Shown in pieces: positions 1 to 9,907 of a stretch of DNA of 24,696 bases. Position 1 is the first letter of the stretch. Each line of letters opens with the position of its first letter. The stretch comes from Barthelona sp. PAP020 (Eukaryota > Metamonada: BaSk clade): the NCBI GenBank assembly GCA_040182905.1, contig JARQWU010000151.1:1-24696 (forward strand), given 5' to 3'. The position numbers were made by a program, and so were the translations under genes. Under the pieces are notes generated by a model. The model was not told the origin of the DNA. It worked only from the letters and a program-made list of their open reading frames with translations, and did no database searches.

Positions 1-196
1 TCATGCTCAATGAACGGAATTTATTGGAGATATAAAGAGGTCATCAAATATCACTTCCTTTATTTGTTGTTTCTTGACCACCTTTAGGTCCAATTTTTTT
101 AAGATATTTGGGCATCTGAATCCACGTGAGTTTTTCCCAAACCTTAAGCTAGTTCGTTTCGTTGTTCACTGAACAGCTCATACCTCATAAATATCT

Positions 197-478
197 AATA
201 ATAATGGGCATTCTTCATTATTTGTCAGTTGTCATCAAGGTTCTTGATATTACCAAGATGCTCTTGGACCATGGGGTGGATATTAATTATGTGTGAATAA
301 TGGGGCTTCTCCATTGTACACTAGTTGTGAAAAAGGTCATCTTGACATAGTCAAACTTCTATTGGATCATGGAGCCAAAGTAAATCTCAAATTCCAACAA
401 AGCAAAACATCAATAGATGTTGCTAGAACCGAAAGTCATTCCGAAATTGTACAACTTCTTCAGCCACACTACAATTGA
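197..478 (+). pseudogene. Ankyrin-repeat gene remnant, frame-broken
   Basis: Two ankyrin repeats and a degenerate third can be read on the plus strand. Repeat one begins at 197 (NNNGHSSLFVSCHQG), loses its frame near 240-242, and continues in another frame at 243-293 (LDITKMLLDHGVDINYV, then TGA at 294). Repeat two resumes in the original frame at 293 (NNGASPLYTSCEKGHLDIVK, then LLLDHG). The last part (SKTSIDVARTESHSEIVQLL) is a terminal repeat, followed by TGA at 476. Comparing the two repeats with each other suggests a 2-base loss where GGTCAT should be and a 1-base loss near 291-293; together they restore the frame. No ATG opens the frame, and a TAA lies at 188-190. Ankyrin repeats are protein-binding modules; the partner cannot be told. 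I read this as the decayed 3' end of an ankyrin gene. A live gene with an upstream exon outside the window is less likely, because the lesions sit inside a repeat. Confidence 0.7.
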
Positions 479-1301
479 TCCAATGCTTCAACTTCATGAC
501 AAACTTTACCTCACAAAATACTATCTTATAGGTATATTATCATACAATAACGATGATTTTAGGATCTGATCCAGTTTAAGCAATTAATTCATATTTTATA
601 TTTTACAGCTGTGTGAATGAATGCCATGAGTCATCTTTTCTGTTTTTAAGCATTTGTATATTTTGTCACATTTTGTAAGCATAAATAAAATAATAATCCT
701 GTTTATTCATCAAAAGATATTGTATCTGTGAAATACCAAGAAAAAATACAGCATTGGTATAACTCTTTTGTGGGCATGATTTTGTGGAAACATTAAAATT
801 TTGTTTTCCCAAAGTTCAAATTATGGATCAGAAATCCGTCTCTTTTGCTTGCAAAACCTTCAAAATATAAGTTAATTATTCCTTCATTTTACACTCATTT
901 TTGGTTGAGATTTCCCTAAATAAGTTTTGTGAGTTTGCTGTTTATCTCTTAAAAATAAGTATTTTTGGCACAATTTGACTAATTTCTCTTTTTACACTTT
1001 GAAACCTTGAGTAAGCAGGTTTTTTCATAAAGATATATGGACAAAAATAAACTTTTCACAAGAAGGATGTTCAATTAAAAAATTTGGACATCTCACTTTT
1101 TTGAAAGGTCAAAACCAAATGAAATTAACTATATCTCTCTGTTTGCAATTTTTCTATCCTGAAAAATCCAAAATTGTGTCCCCAATAAATTATTTTTTGA
1201 TGAATAAACATTGTGAGCTTTTAAACTCTTATGTTCATTGGACAAAATCCAAGGATACTATCTTAACAATATAAAATACTTATTTACATTTATTTACACA
1301 A
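479..1301. other. Gene-free stretch
   Basis: AT-rich sequence lying between the ankyrin remnant and the 3' end of the HECT gene. I found no open frame with protein-like composition on either strand, no tRNA-like fold and no copy of the dispersed element seen further right. The right edge contains TAAATAAA-like words just past the HECT stop (reading minus). They could serve in 3'-end formation, but this is only inference. Confidence 0.5.
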
Positions 1302-4300
1302 TCATCCATCCAATTCAATAGTATTACACAATTCAATTGCAGCCAATAGTTTCTCTTTCAATTCAAGCTTAGTTTTGTATGCAGGCAATAGCAATAATTG
1401 AATGCAAGTGTGGGCTTCAGGAAATAATGTATGTCCAAAAGGGGCAGGTTCAATTAATAAAGGAGTTCTTTCAGAAGGTGCTAATCTTGAACTGCCAGAC
1501 ACAAATCTCCAGAATAGAATTCTTTGTTCGGCAGACCATTCTTCCAAAACTTCCCAAAGCCACACAACAGGTTCAGAATTTTTGGTGTAATTTCTGTACT
1601 CTGCTATTGATTGGAGATGCGATATTGAAATGTCAGCACCACCGCATATCATACCACCAATTTGATCAGCTTCCAAAGCAACAAAGAACAAAAATGGTGC
1701 CACTTCAACAAAAGACTCCTTAATTATTGCTATCGTCTCATAATATGGTTTCAAAAATGTGTCTATTTGATCCCTTATTAAATTTCTATCATTGATCTTA
1801 CTTAAGGTGTTGTAAAACACAAGATCTATAGATTTGATATCTGCCAATTGAATGTTCCGCTTTCCATCAAATATTAACCAAAATACTTTATTAAGTGTCA
1901 ATGGTACAAGCTTTTGACTGAAAAAAGCACTGGCAAAGAAATAACCCAATATTTTAAAATGGTCCTTTGTATGATAATCAGTCACAGGCATTAATGTGCT
2001 GTCTGCCATTGGTGTGAACATCTCTTCGTCAATTCTTTGGAACAATGAAGTAAATAGATCATGGAATGGCCCTCCCAAATCATATGCTTGTTCATTAACT
2101 AAAGAAACTCTGAAGGGCCGACTGGAATTTCTCCAGTCAATTACAGATATTTTCGGCAATTGCTCAAACATCTGCTGAATTAATCGATTTTCATCAAATC
2201 TATTGAATCTGAGAATGGGAACATTCGAAGTGGTCTGTAAAGGTACAGTTTCATTGTGAATGAGGATCGTTTTTGTGTATCTATTCATGTACTTTCCAAT
2301 ATACAATGCAGTAGTCATTTGTTTAGCAGCACCAGCCTTTTCAGGAGCTAAACTGAATGGTGCTGATAATGTCAATAACAAAGAGCAAAGGTCTAACGAT
2401 AATAACATCTCCAAAGTACATTGCATCACCTCTATATCGGTTGAAATGTCAAAATCTAGGTTAAAATCTTCTACCTTACAAATACACTCAACAGTTGACA
2501 TTTTATCTGTGCCAATTATAGACTGAGAACGTTCTTTTCTCGGAATAAACGTTAGAAGATAAGGTTGCACGTTATAATTTTCGGTAAGCTTATTAATGGT
2601 TTTTTTCAATGAGACTAAAACTTTTTTATCGTGCAACAACGAACAAGCTTGTCTTTCGATTCTTTCATCAAAATAACATGATCTCCTATTAGAATAAATT
2701 GGCACAACGGTAAAATCAACAGTAGTATTTAAAGATTTGCTAATATAACAGTGCGTTCCTTCTACAAAAAAATATCGTGAAGTTACGATTATTTGAGGTG
2801 AATAACGATGTCGCTGAATGGATAAATCACCAACATGTCCTTCAATGAGAATAATAAATCCAGTAACCCCACTATTGAAAGATATTGTGCATTTACTTAT
2901 GTCTTCACCCAAATGAAATGCTTCTACATCACGTGAAAAGATATATGGACTACCAATACTACAGTTGAATTTGTTGTAATAGTCAAACAATGCACCAAGG
3001 AAATTAAAAACAGAATATATACCATTGCAAGTTCCAATATCAACCAATCCATATAAACAACTTAGTGTGGCAGAAAAATAATTTGCTGTAAGCTCATATA
3101 TACCATTTCCAAATATTGGTATTTGTGCAATTAATTTTTTGTTTAAAGTCTTGACTATATTGTTTAAGACTGATGCTTTTTCATTTATGACACCGGAACA
3201 AACACCATAAGAACTAAAGAAAACAGTTCTAAATATTAAGGAAAGTTTTGTATCATCAGGAACGGTGCCTTTTTGTCCTAATAATCTCGAAAACAATTGA
3301 GACTTCAAAATTTGGAACAAGGTATCCAAAACACCAATTGATCCTTGATTATCTACAATGTCATCATGAATATCTTCGTTTTCATAGTCCTTTATCATAT
3401 AATTGTTTGGATTGAGAAAATTTTGGGTAGACAGTAGTTGAGAATCAAGACTTATATCAATTTCCTGTTCTTTACTGATGAAAACATTTGATTCTTTTTT
3501 TGGCTTAACTAGAGCCAAATACCCCATTACTTCCATGCAAAAGATTCCAAACTTCGTTTTAAGTACTGAAAAATTACAACTGACAGGAAGAACCGTCAAA
3601 ATCCATCCAAAACATGAAGGAGATCTTGTTGGTGTCCAACGAACAGTAAAGACAGGTTGTTCAACTCTAAATGTCTCAGGCCATGGTTCAACACCACAGA
3701 ATTGAGCAATGGTATCTCCGTTCGGAGACACAAAAGATAACACATCTAAATTTCCAGTTTGGCATCTGGGATCAAATAAGACAACATACCCATCACTGTT
3801 CGGTATAGATATTGTGTGAGTAGTTGTCTTTCCAGCTAAGTATGGATGCTTTGATTCAAATCTATGCAATTGTAATGGACTAGAAAACCCATTGAATAAG
3901 GATTCATTGATCTGATCAGACAAGAAATTATTGAAAGAACAATCGTTTGCCTTCAAGAGTGATAAGAGTGCCTTTCTTTCAGCAGTAAATAAACTGGGTT
4001 GACTGTGCCAAATCCAATTAGGCGCCCAACAATGTTTCAAGAGTCTTTTTGAAAAACTAGCTTGAATGACAGATAAAGCATCTGCAAAATCAATAGACAC
4101 ATCAGGGTCAATGACACTGTTCATCAACCAATTGGTTGACATATGCTTGATTCCACATGAAAGATGACGAATTAGTCTGAGAGTGTTGACGTAAAACCCT
4201 CCACGTTGCTCAGCCAAAGGAAAACAAGTATGATAAACCAACGGATATCGTATCATAAAAGCTCTTGCAGCTGAACGTTGAGGGAGGGGAAATTCATGTT

Positions 4301-7300
4301 GGATATTTTCTTCAATTTTATATTTCCAATATGAAAAAGAAACACGTTGGGAATTGAATATCCAACCATTCTTTAAGAAGGAGAATACTTTCGGTTTGTC
4401 ATCTTCATATTCAATTACACCATTGTCATCATCACTCCACGGTTTGATTGATTTGAGTTCATCAAAAGCACATTCAACTGGTAATTCAATAATTTTTCCC
4501 ATTTTTGAAACACACAAAGAAAACCATATGGCTGAAGAAATAGCATTATTGACAGCAGTCATATCATTTAACACCACAGGTGACAAGGGCATGTAAATTT
4601 GTCGATCTAGTGCTAATTCTAACAAACAAGTGTTCTTAATTTGTTTTTGAGGAATGATGGAAGATTGAAGTGATGGAAAAGACAGGCAAAATTTCATTAA
4701 TTGAAATCTACACATTAAGAATATTGTAGAAACAGATAAACTGTCAGGAGAATGCTCCACAACTAATGGCAAATTTTCTTCTTCTTCATGACTAAATTTG
4801 ACATCAAGACCAGGTACTTTTTGTAACATGATACGTAAACCAGCATTGAAACCAAGCTTACAAAATTCATCTTGAGTAATAACAGGTGTTGGTCTCCAGT
4901 TTATGTCTTTGACGTAAGAAAATTTTTTCTTCTTTTGTGAATATACTGTATAACCCACTCCGTCCATATCAACAATGACCATATTTTCACCATTTTCTTT
5001 GAATGACATCCCAGGTGTTAAAGGCAACAGTCCACCAATAAAGATCTCTAAAATTGCTAAAACTGAGAATAATGTATTTGAAAATGAGCCTACTGATCTT
5101 AAATCTCTCATTGAAGTAAAACTTGATCTCCTGAACATTCTAGAAATGAAAGAATTTTCCATTTGTTTGGAAACATTGAATTTCTCGATGAATCCATTTG
5201 CAAGAGAATCAACAGTACGTTTAAATAACATTTTCCAACTAAATGTTGATAATCTAGCAGCACACAAAGATAAAACTAAATTTCGATCAAAACTTAACAT
5301 TTTTCTGATAGTTGAAATACTTGATTGTGCTAATGTCATTAAAGTTACAGCCCAACCTGTTTGAAAAGATAAATTGGTCTTTTCACACAATACAATGTTA
5401 GACTTGGGATTTAATTGAGTAATATAAAAAAAAGCAAAAGTAATTTGGTCAAACAATTGATGAAATAACATTCTTTGAGATAAAGATTTCAAAGCCTTAT
5501 CTAAAGCACGAAAAAATATGACGGTAGTTATGGGAGGGATTTCTGACAATTTTGAAAAGGATGAAATGAGCAAATTATTGACTTTATGCGATTCATTATT
5601 TAAAACTCTTAACATTGCCAAAGCCAATCGATGTACTCTTGGATGAAATCGTAACGGATGAGTAGAAACAGGCAGTTTTGCTGATAATTTTGGAGAAGCC
5701 AAACTTACAAGTTTAGATACAGTTTGATCAATATTTAATAAACTATAATCTACTCTTAAATTATAAGAAACCAAATCAAAAATATGTGTCCCATAAATTT
5801 TAGGTAATCTTGACAAATTCAATTCGAATATCATCATCGTTAAAGGATCATCTAAATTATTTAAACAAGTGTTATGAATCATCAATAAGCAATTTTTAGA
5901 TAAATCCTGCAAATTTGTACATATAATACCATTAGCAGAATTAGAAAGATGATCTCCACAATTACTTAACAAAACAAGTTTAGCAGCAAAACTATTGCGT
6001 TTTTCAAAAGCTTCACTTGCTGCATGACAAAATTTTATCAAAGCATTTGATAAATTTTGATTTTTTATCAAGAATTCAAAAAGGGATGATTTTTCTGAAA
6101 TCAAACGAGTAATATTGTATATTAACCAATCATTAAAACCATCAAAATGTTCATCTTTCATGATCTTAATCAAAAAGTTAAAAACCAATTCAAATTGTTT
6201 GTATTCCATTTGTTGTATCTTTAATTGTTTGGCAATTTCATCTTTATTTAATTGATCAAAACATAAATCAATCAATTTATTTTTGGTAACATTAGAATCT
6301 AATTTAGGAATGGATAATAATATTTTACAATTATTGATAACTAATTTATAAGTTAAATCATAAGCAGGACGTTTATTTGAAGATAATTTTCGAGCAACTT
6401 CCATGAATTTCCATTCCAATCCTTTGATTTCTGAATCTTTTGGGAAAAAATATCTAACAACAATTGAAATACTATGAACTATCCCTTTAAAAACCTTTTG
6501 AGCTGATTTATTCAACATATTTGTAGTATATAAATCAATATTTGCTGGAACCTGTTCCAATTGATCAATTAATTGAGTAGGAATTGATTTTTCTAAATCT
6601 AATTTAGCAAATGAATGTATATGTGATCTATTTAAATTTAAAACACTAAATAATACATAAGATAAAGTTTCAGCCAATAATTTAAGATATGATAATTGTT
6701 TATTTGATATTTTTTTAAAAGATACAGTAAAATATATGTTAGAATTATCAGACATATCATTTATTGTCTCATTAGCATCTTTGTTATTATTACTGGAAAT
6801 CTGTTCAAATGCTTGATTTAAATCAAAATATAATTCAGTAATATCTACATGATCTAACTTTCCAGTAAACTTTTCAGTTAAAGCTGAATCAATGTACATA
6901 TCAATCAAATTATCATCAAATTCAAATTGAATAGACTCAATATACCAAGACTCATAATGAATTTTTTGAATGTTTTGAACTTTTTGATTCTTTTCATTCG
7001 AAACTTTCATTTTTTTTTGATTCAAATTATACTCCTTTATAAAACAACCATATTTTTTATTGAAATAGATAACATAATCTGGAATCATTTTTGTAATTAT
7101 TTCAACCAAATCAAGTAATTCAAAGCATCTTAAAATATCTTCTTGTTTGATAGAACATAAGAAAATTAAAAAAATCAAGAAAGGCGAACAAATCAATTCT
7201 CGACCATCAGTTACCTTTATTTCATCAATGGTTAAATTCATCAATCTTAATAAAACTTTTGATAATTCAACAGGCTTATCAGGATGTTGAAATTTAGAAT

Positions 7301-9755
7301 GATATCTAGCACACAATTCAGAAATAATAGTACTGATTGTGCTAAAATTAGAATCTGTAGAGACAGCAATCCCAAATACACGATCAACTCGATCTAAATC
7401 AAAGTTATCCCCAAATCCAATTGCTAAACAAGAAACTCCAGACATTTCTTTAATCCAACGCATAATAGCCTTTGAAAATGTAACAACTGAAGGTTCTTTC
7501 AATTCTTCACTACTAAATCCTAAGATTAAATTTGATATACTTGTAACATCCTCAAAAAAAGGAAAACACTGTTGAAATGTATTTTGGGCTATACTTTCAA
7601 CCATTCCTACCCATTGTTTATTGTTATTGGTTGGACAAAACTTAACACCATACATTGCTAAAAACCTCAATAAATAGGTAATTGAACTGATTTTTGTTTC
7701 AATTTTAGAATCAAACTCAAGTTTATACACTTGAATTGCTGAAAATGTAGCTTCTATCAATAACATCACCGAAATTGTAATTGGATAATAAAACATTGGA
7801 TCTTCAAGCATTTTTTCCATTGCTTGTTGTAATATCAACTCACTCAAAGAAAAAAAGGCCTCACAAATATGTATTTTAAAAGGAATGAATAAATTATGAT
7901 CTGAACCTCTATTTTCATATTGTGGAAACATACCATTACATTGTCTATCATTAAAAGTCCAGACATTTCTTGCAAATTCAAAACTAAGGTCTGTTATCCC
8001 ATATGCACCAGTACCTTTTTTTTGAAATTCAGAATGCAATAAATCAAAAGGGTTGTGTTGAAAACAATAAAAAGCTCGACCTACACAACTTAATGGTGTA
8101 GGTAATAACTCAATTTGAAAAGTATAACCCTTTTTTATCATTGTATCATCATAATTTGTTGAATGTGGAAATATTTGGGCCCATAATCCAGTTAAAGGAC
8201 AATGTGCACAAGTATTATACCGATTACTCTCCATTTCACTGATGTTTTCAACGGAAAACATTGGTAATTTGTATTTTCCAAATGTTTTTATTCCAATTTG
8301 TTGGGTAGATAGAATTCCAACTTGACATAAAGTCTTTTCTTGACCTTTGTGCAGATGTCTAATCAAAATTTGATGTGTCCCTTGATCTAGTATTGTAAAA
8401 ACCGAAGCTCTGGGACGCCATGTATTAGGTAATATAAATAACTTTACTGGAACAATTAATCCTTCATCATTAAACTCACATGCCAAAGCACTAAAACCTT
8501 CCATATCACTTAATGTTGAAGGCCTGCTCAGAACATACAAATACTGCCCATCAGATATAATGGCTCCTTCAGTGGCATTATCAAGTAATTCTAAAAACGT
8601 GGGTTCAATTAGATTGGTTTGTATCTTGTTATCTGCTGAAATCCCTATTATTTTAGGCATTGGCATTATATGAAACGCTTTAGTAACGCTAACCCACACG
8701 AACAACCAATGGGAGTATTTACAAACACTGCCAGACCACCTACAAATAATATTTTTATACAACTCAACTCTGGCAGTAATTTGTCCAACTGGTTTACGCC
8801 CTAAACCAGTAGATACAAAAGTAATACCTGTATCATCCAAAATAACCAATCTACCACGATCTAGTGCAATAGCAGGCATCCCTGTTGTCTTGCTGATGGT
8901 AAATTCATGAACGCTTGCAATGCCTCTTCTCATCATTAGAAAATCAGACAGATTTTCAGCAATTTTCAGCGAATCTATCTTAACAGCAGCTAATGGGGAG
9001 TAATTAACTTCTTGTTGTAATAAAGATGGGGTTTTGATCATTTTTTCAAGAAGGGCCAAATACCATATGGGGTCTCCCCGTTTTTGAATTAGAGCAAATA
9101 AACTTCCAAGTAAATTAGGGCACTTATCTAATGATTTGAGCAACAATTGAAAGTATCCTTCCCAAGGCTCACCATCAAGTTCACAACTGTTCATTTGTTG
9201 ACAAAGGGCTATCAAATTATCTGATAATTTGATTGCTGATTGAGGAGCAATTTCAAATAATACTTCCAATGATTCGATATGGGTGTACAAGGCTATCAAC
9301 ATTTTTGGATCAGTTTTTTCCTTGGAAAATGAATCTTTTAACAAGTCATCAAAATTGTTGGAAATAGTGTTTTCCTTTAATTGTTTGTCTTTAATGGAAA
9401 TAACTTTAAAAAAATAATTCAACTGTTTTTCCAATGATGAGTTGAACTCTTTTTGTTCTAAAATTGATAAAAGTTCACTATTAAAAAAAGCTTTAAATGT
9501 TTCTTTTTGATTCATTTTTTCTGCATCAAATATAATAGCATTTAGATCTTCATTATTTACAAATAATGAAGAAATTTTATTTTCATCACCTGTTTCATCT
9601 ATTATCAATTCTTCATTAATATTTTCATCATTCTCACTCTCATTGTCGACTTTGTCCTTTATTGAATTAATTGTATTGTTGGGGGTTATTGATTCTAAAA
9701 ATTTTTCGTCAAATAAATGATTCAATTCAAAATGAAACATCTGATTCGATAACAT
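1302..9755 (-). CDS. Giant HECT-domain E3 ubiquitin ligase (2817 aa)
   Basis: A single uninterrupted frame runs from an ATG at 9755 to a TGA at 1302. The last ~300 residues (about 2510-2815) are a HECT domain. It has the N-lobe pattern FRVSLVNEQAYDLGGPFHDL and, near the end, FPEAHTCIQLLLLPAY, whose Cys2784 (codon 1404-1406) is the expected ubiquitin-thioester cysteine. HECT ligases take ubiquitin from an E2 onto this cysteine and pass it to substrates. The protein ends only 33 residues later, as usual for the family. Around residues 1958-2065 there is a beta-rich CUB-like module (FESKHPY ... GVEPWPETF ... FGWILTVLPV) of a type I recall from large metazoan ligase-type proteins such as HECTD4 and ZZEF1. 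The region ~280-600 is beta-rich and may be a propeller. No RCC1 repeats were recognised. The size and tail resemble HECTD4/HERC-class giants, but orthology is not established. The N-terminal ~100 residues are acidic and probably disordered. The substrate is unknown. The gene is head-to-head with the Vps39-like gene. Confidence 0.93.
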   Translation of the reverse strand: MLSNQMFHFELNHLFDEKFLESITPNNTINSIKDKVDNESENDENINEELIIDETGDENKISSLFVNNEDLNAIIFDAEKMNQKETFKAFFNSELLSILEQKEFNSSLEKQLNYFFKVISIKDKQLKENTISNNFDDLLKDSFSKEKTDPKMLIALYTHIESLEVLFEIAPQSAIKLSDNLIALCQQMNSCELDGEPWEGYFQLLLKSLDKCPNLLGSLFALIQKRGDPIWYLALLEKMIKTPSLLQQEVNYSPLAAVKIDSLKIAENLSDFLMMRRGIASVHEFTISKTTGMPAIALDRGRLVILDDTGITFVSTGLGRKPVGQITARVELYKNIICRWSGSVCKYSHWLFVWVSVTKAFHIMPMPKIIGISADNKIQTNLIEPTFLELLDNATEGAIISDGQYLYVLSRPSTLSDMEGFSALACEFNDEGLIVPVKLFILPNTWRPRASVFTILDQGTHQILIRHLHKGQEKTLCQVGILSTQQIGIKTFGKYKLPMFSVENISEMESNRYNTCAHCPLTGLWAQIFPHSTNYDDTMIKKGYTFQIELLPTPLSCVGRAFYCFQHNPFDLLHSEFQKKGTGAYGITDLSFEFARNVWTFNDRQCNGMFPQYENRGSDHNLFIPFKIHICEAFFSLSELILQQAMEKMLEDPMFYYPITISVMLLIEATFSAIQVYKLEFDSKIETKISSITYLLRFLAMYGVKFCPTNNNKQWVGMVESIAQNTFQQCFPFFEDVTSISNLILGFSSEELKEPSVVTFSKAIMRWIKEMSGVSCLAIGFGDNFDLDRVDRVFGIAVSTDSNFSTISTIISELCARYHSKFQHPDKPVELSKVLLRLMNLTIDEIKVTDGRELICSPFLIFLIFLCSIKQEDILRCFELLDLVEIITKMIPDYVIYFNKKYGCFIKEYNLNQKKMKVSNEKNQKVQNIQKIHYESWYIESIQFEFDDNLIDMYIDSALTEKFTGKLDHVDITELYFDLNQAFEQISSNNNKDANETINDMSDNSNIYFTVSFKKISNKQLSYLKLLAETLSYVLFSVLNLNRSHIHSFAKLDLEKSIPTQLIDQLEQVPANIDLYTTNMLNKSAQKVFKGIVHSISIVVRYFFPKDSEIKGLEWKFMEVARKLSSNKRPAYDLTYKLVINNCKILLSIPKLDSNVTKNKLIDLCFDQLNKDEIAKQLKIQQMEYKQFELVFNFLIKIMKDEHFDGFNDWLIYNITRLISEKSSLFEFLIKNQNLSNALIKFCHAASEAFEKRNSFAAKLVLLSNCGDHLSNSANGIICTNLQDLSKNCLLMIHNTCLNNLDDPLTMMIFELNLSRLPKIYGTHIFDLVSYNLRVDYSLLNIDQTVSKLVSLASPKLSAKLPVSTHPLRFHPRVHRLALAMLRVLNNESHKVNNLLISSFSKLSEIPPITTVIFFRALDKALKSLSQRMLFHQLFDQITFAFFYITQLNPKSNIVLCEKTNLSFQTGWAVTLMTLAQSSISTIRKMLSFDRNLVLSLCAARLSTFSWKMLFKRTVDSLANGFIEKFNVSKQMENSFISRMFRRSSFTSMRDLRSVGSFSNTLFSVLAILEIFIGGLLPLTPGMSFKENGENMVIVDMDGVGYTVYSQKKKKFSYVKDINWRPTPVITQDEFCKLGFNAGLRIMLQKVPGLDVKFSHEEEENLPLVVEHSPDSLSVSTIFLMCRFQLMKFCLSFPSLQSSIIPQKQIKNTCLLELALDRQIYMPLSPVVLNDMTAVNNAISSAIWFSLCVSKMGKIIELPVECAFDELKSIKPWSDDDNGVIEYEDDKPKVFSFLKNGWIFNSQRVSFSYWKYKIEENIQHEFPLPQRSAARAFMIRYPLVYHTCFPLAEQRGGFYVNTLRLIRHLSCGIKHMSTNWLMNSVIDPDVSIDFADALSVIQASFSKRLLKHCWAPNWIWHSQPSLFTAERKALLSLLKANDCSFNNFLSDQINESLFNGFSSPLQLHRFESKHPYLAGKTTTHTISIPNSDGYVVLFDPRCQTGNLDVLSFVSPNGDTIAQFCGVEPWPETFRVEQPVFTVRWTPTRSPSCFGWILTVLPVSCNFSVLKTKFGIFCMEVMGYLALVKPKKESNVFISKEQEIDISLDSQLLSTQNFLNPNNYMIKDYENEDIHDDIVDNQGSIGVLDTLFQILKSQLFSRLLGQKGTVPDDTKLSLIFRTVFFSSYGVCSGVINEKASVLNNIVKTLNKKLIAQIPIFGNGIYELTANYFSATLSCLYGLVDIGTCNGIYSVFNFLGALFDYYNKFNCSIGSPYIFSRDVEAFHLGEDISKCTISFNSGVTGFIILIEGHVGDLSIQRHRYSPQIIVTSRYFFVEGTHCYISKSLNTTVDFTVVPIYSNRRSCYFDERIERQACSLLHDKKVLVSLKKTINKLTENYNVQPYLLTFIPRKERSQSIIGTDKMSTVECICKVEDFNLDFDISTDIEVMQCTLEMLLSLDLCSLLLTLSAPFSLAPEKAGAAKQMTTALYIGKYMNRYTKTILIHNETVPLQTTSNVPILRFNRFDENRLIQQMFEQLPKISVIDWRNSSRPFRVSLVNEQAYDLGGPFHDLFTSLFQRIDEEMFTPMADSTLMPVTDYHTKDHFKILGYFFASAFFSQKLVPLTLNKVFWLIFDGKRNIQLADIKSIDLVFYNTLSKINDRNLIRDQIDTFLKPYYETIAIIKESFVEVAPFLFFVALEADQIGGMICGGADISISHLQSIAEYRNYTKNSEPVVWLWEVLEEWSAEQRILFWRFVSGSSRLAPSERTPLLIEPAPFGHTLFPEAHTCIQLLLLPAYKTKLELKEKLLAAIELCNTIELDG

Positions 9756-9907
9756 TTAATGGATAGATATCTCAAATAATCAAATAATTAAAAAAGAGAA
9801 TATCAAAATAATTCTTTCTTTGTATGGATTTCATTTTTCCCCCATCAATTCTTTTTTTTGTTTTGTTTTTCTTTACTTTTTGATTATTATATTTTATTAA
9901 AAATCTC
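9756..9907. promoter_or_regulatory. Divergent promoter region between the HECT and Vps39-like genes
   Basis: Only 152 bases separate two start codons pointing away from each other, so both promoters and both 5' UTRs must fit here. The strand feeding the Vps39-like gene is T-rich, with long T tracts at about 9837-9880 and an A/T-only word before the ATG. No canonical TATA box or initiator can be assigned with confidence. The HECT ATG is preceded on its own strand by TATCCATTAA, a word similar to the one before the ARPC2 ATG (TATCCATTTTGCA). Co-regulation of the pair is inference. Confidence 0.5.
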
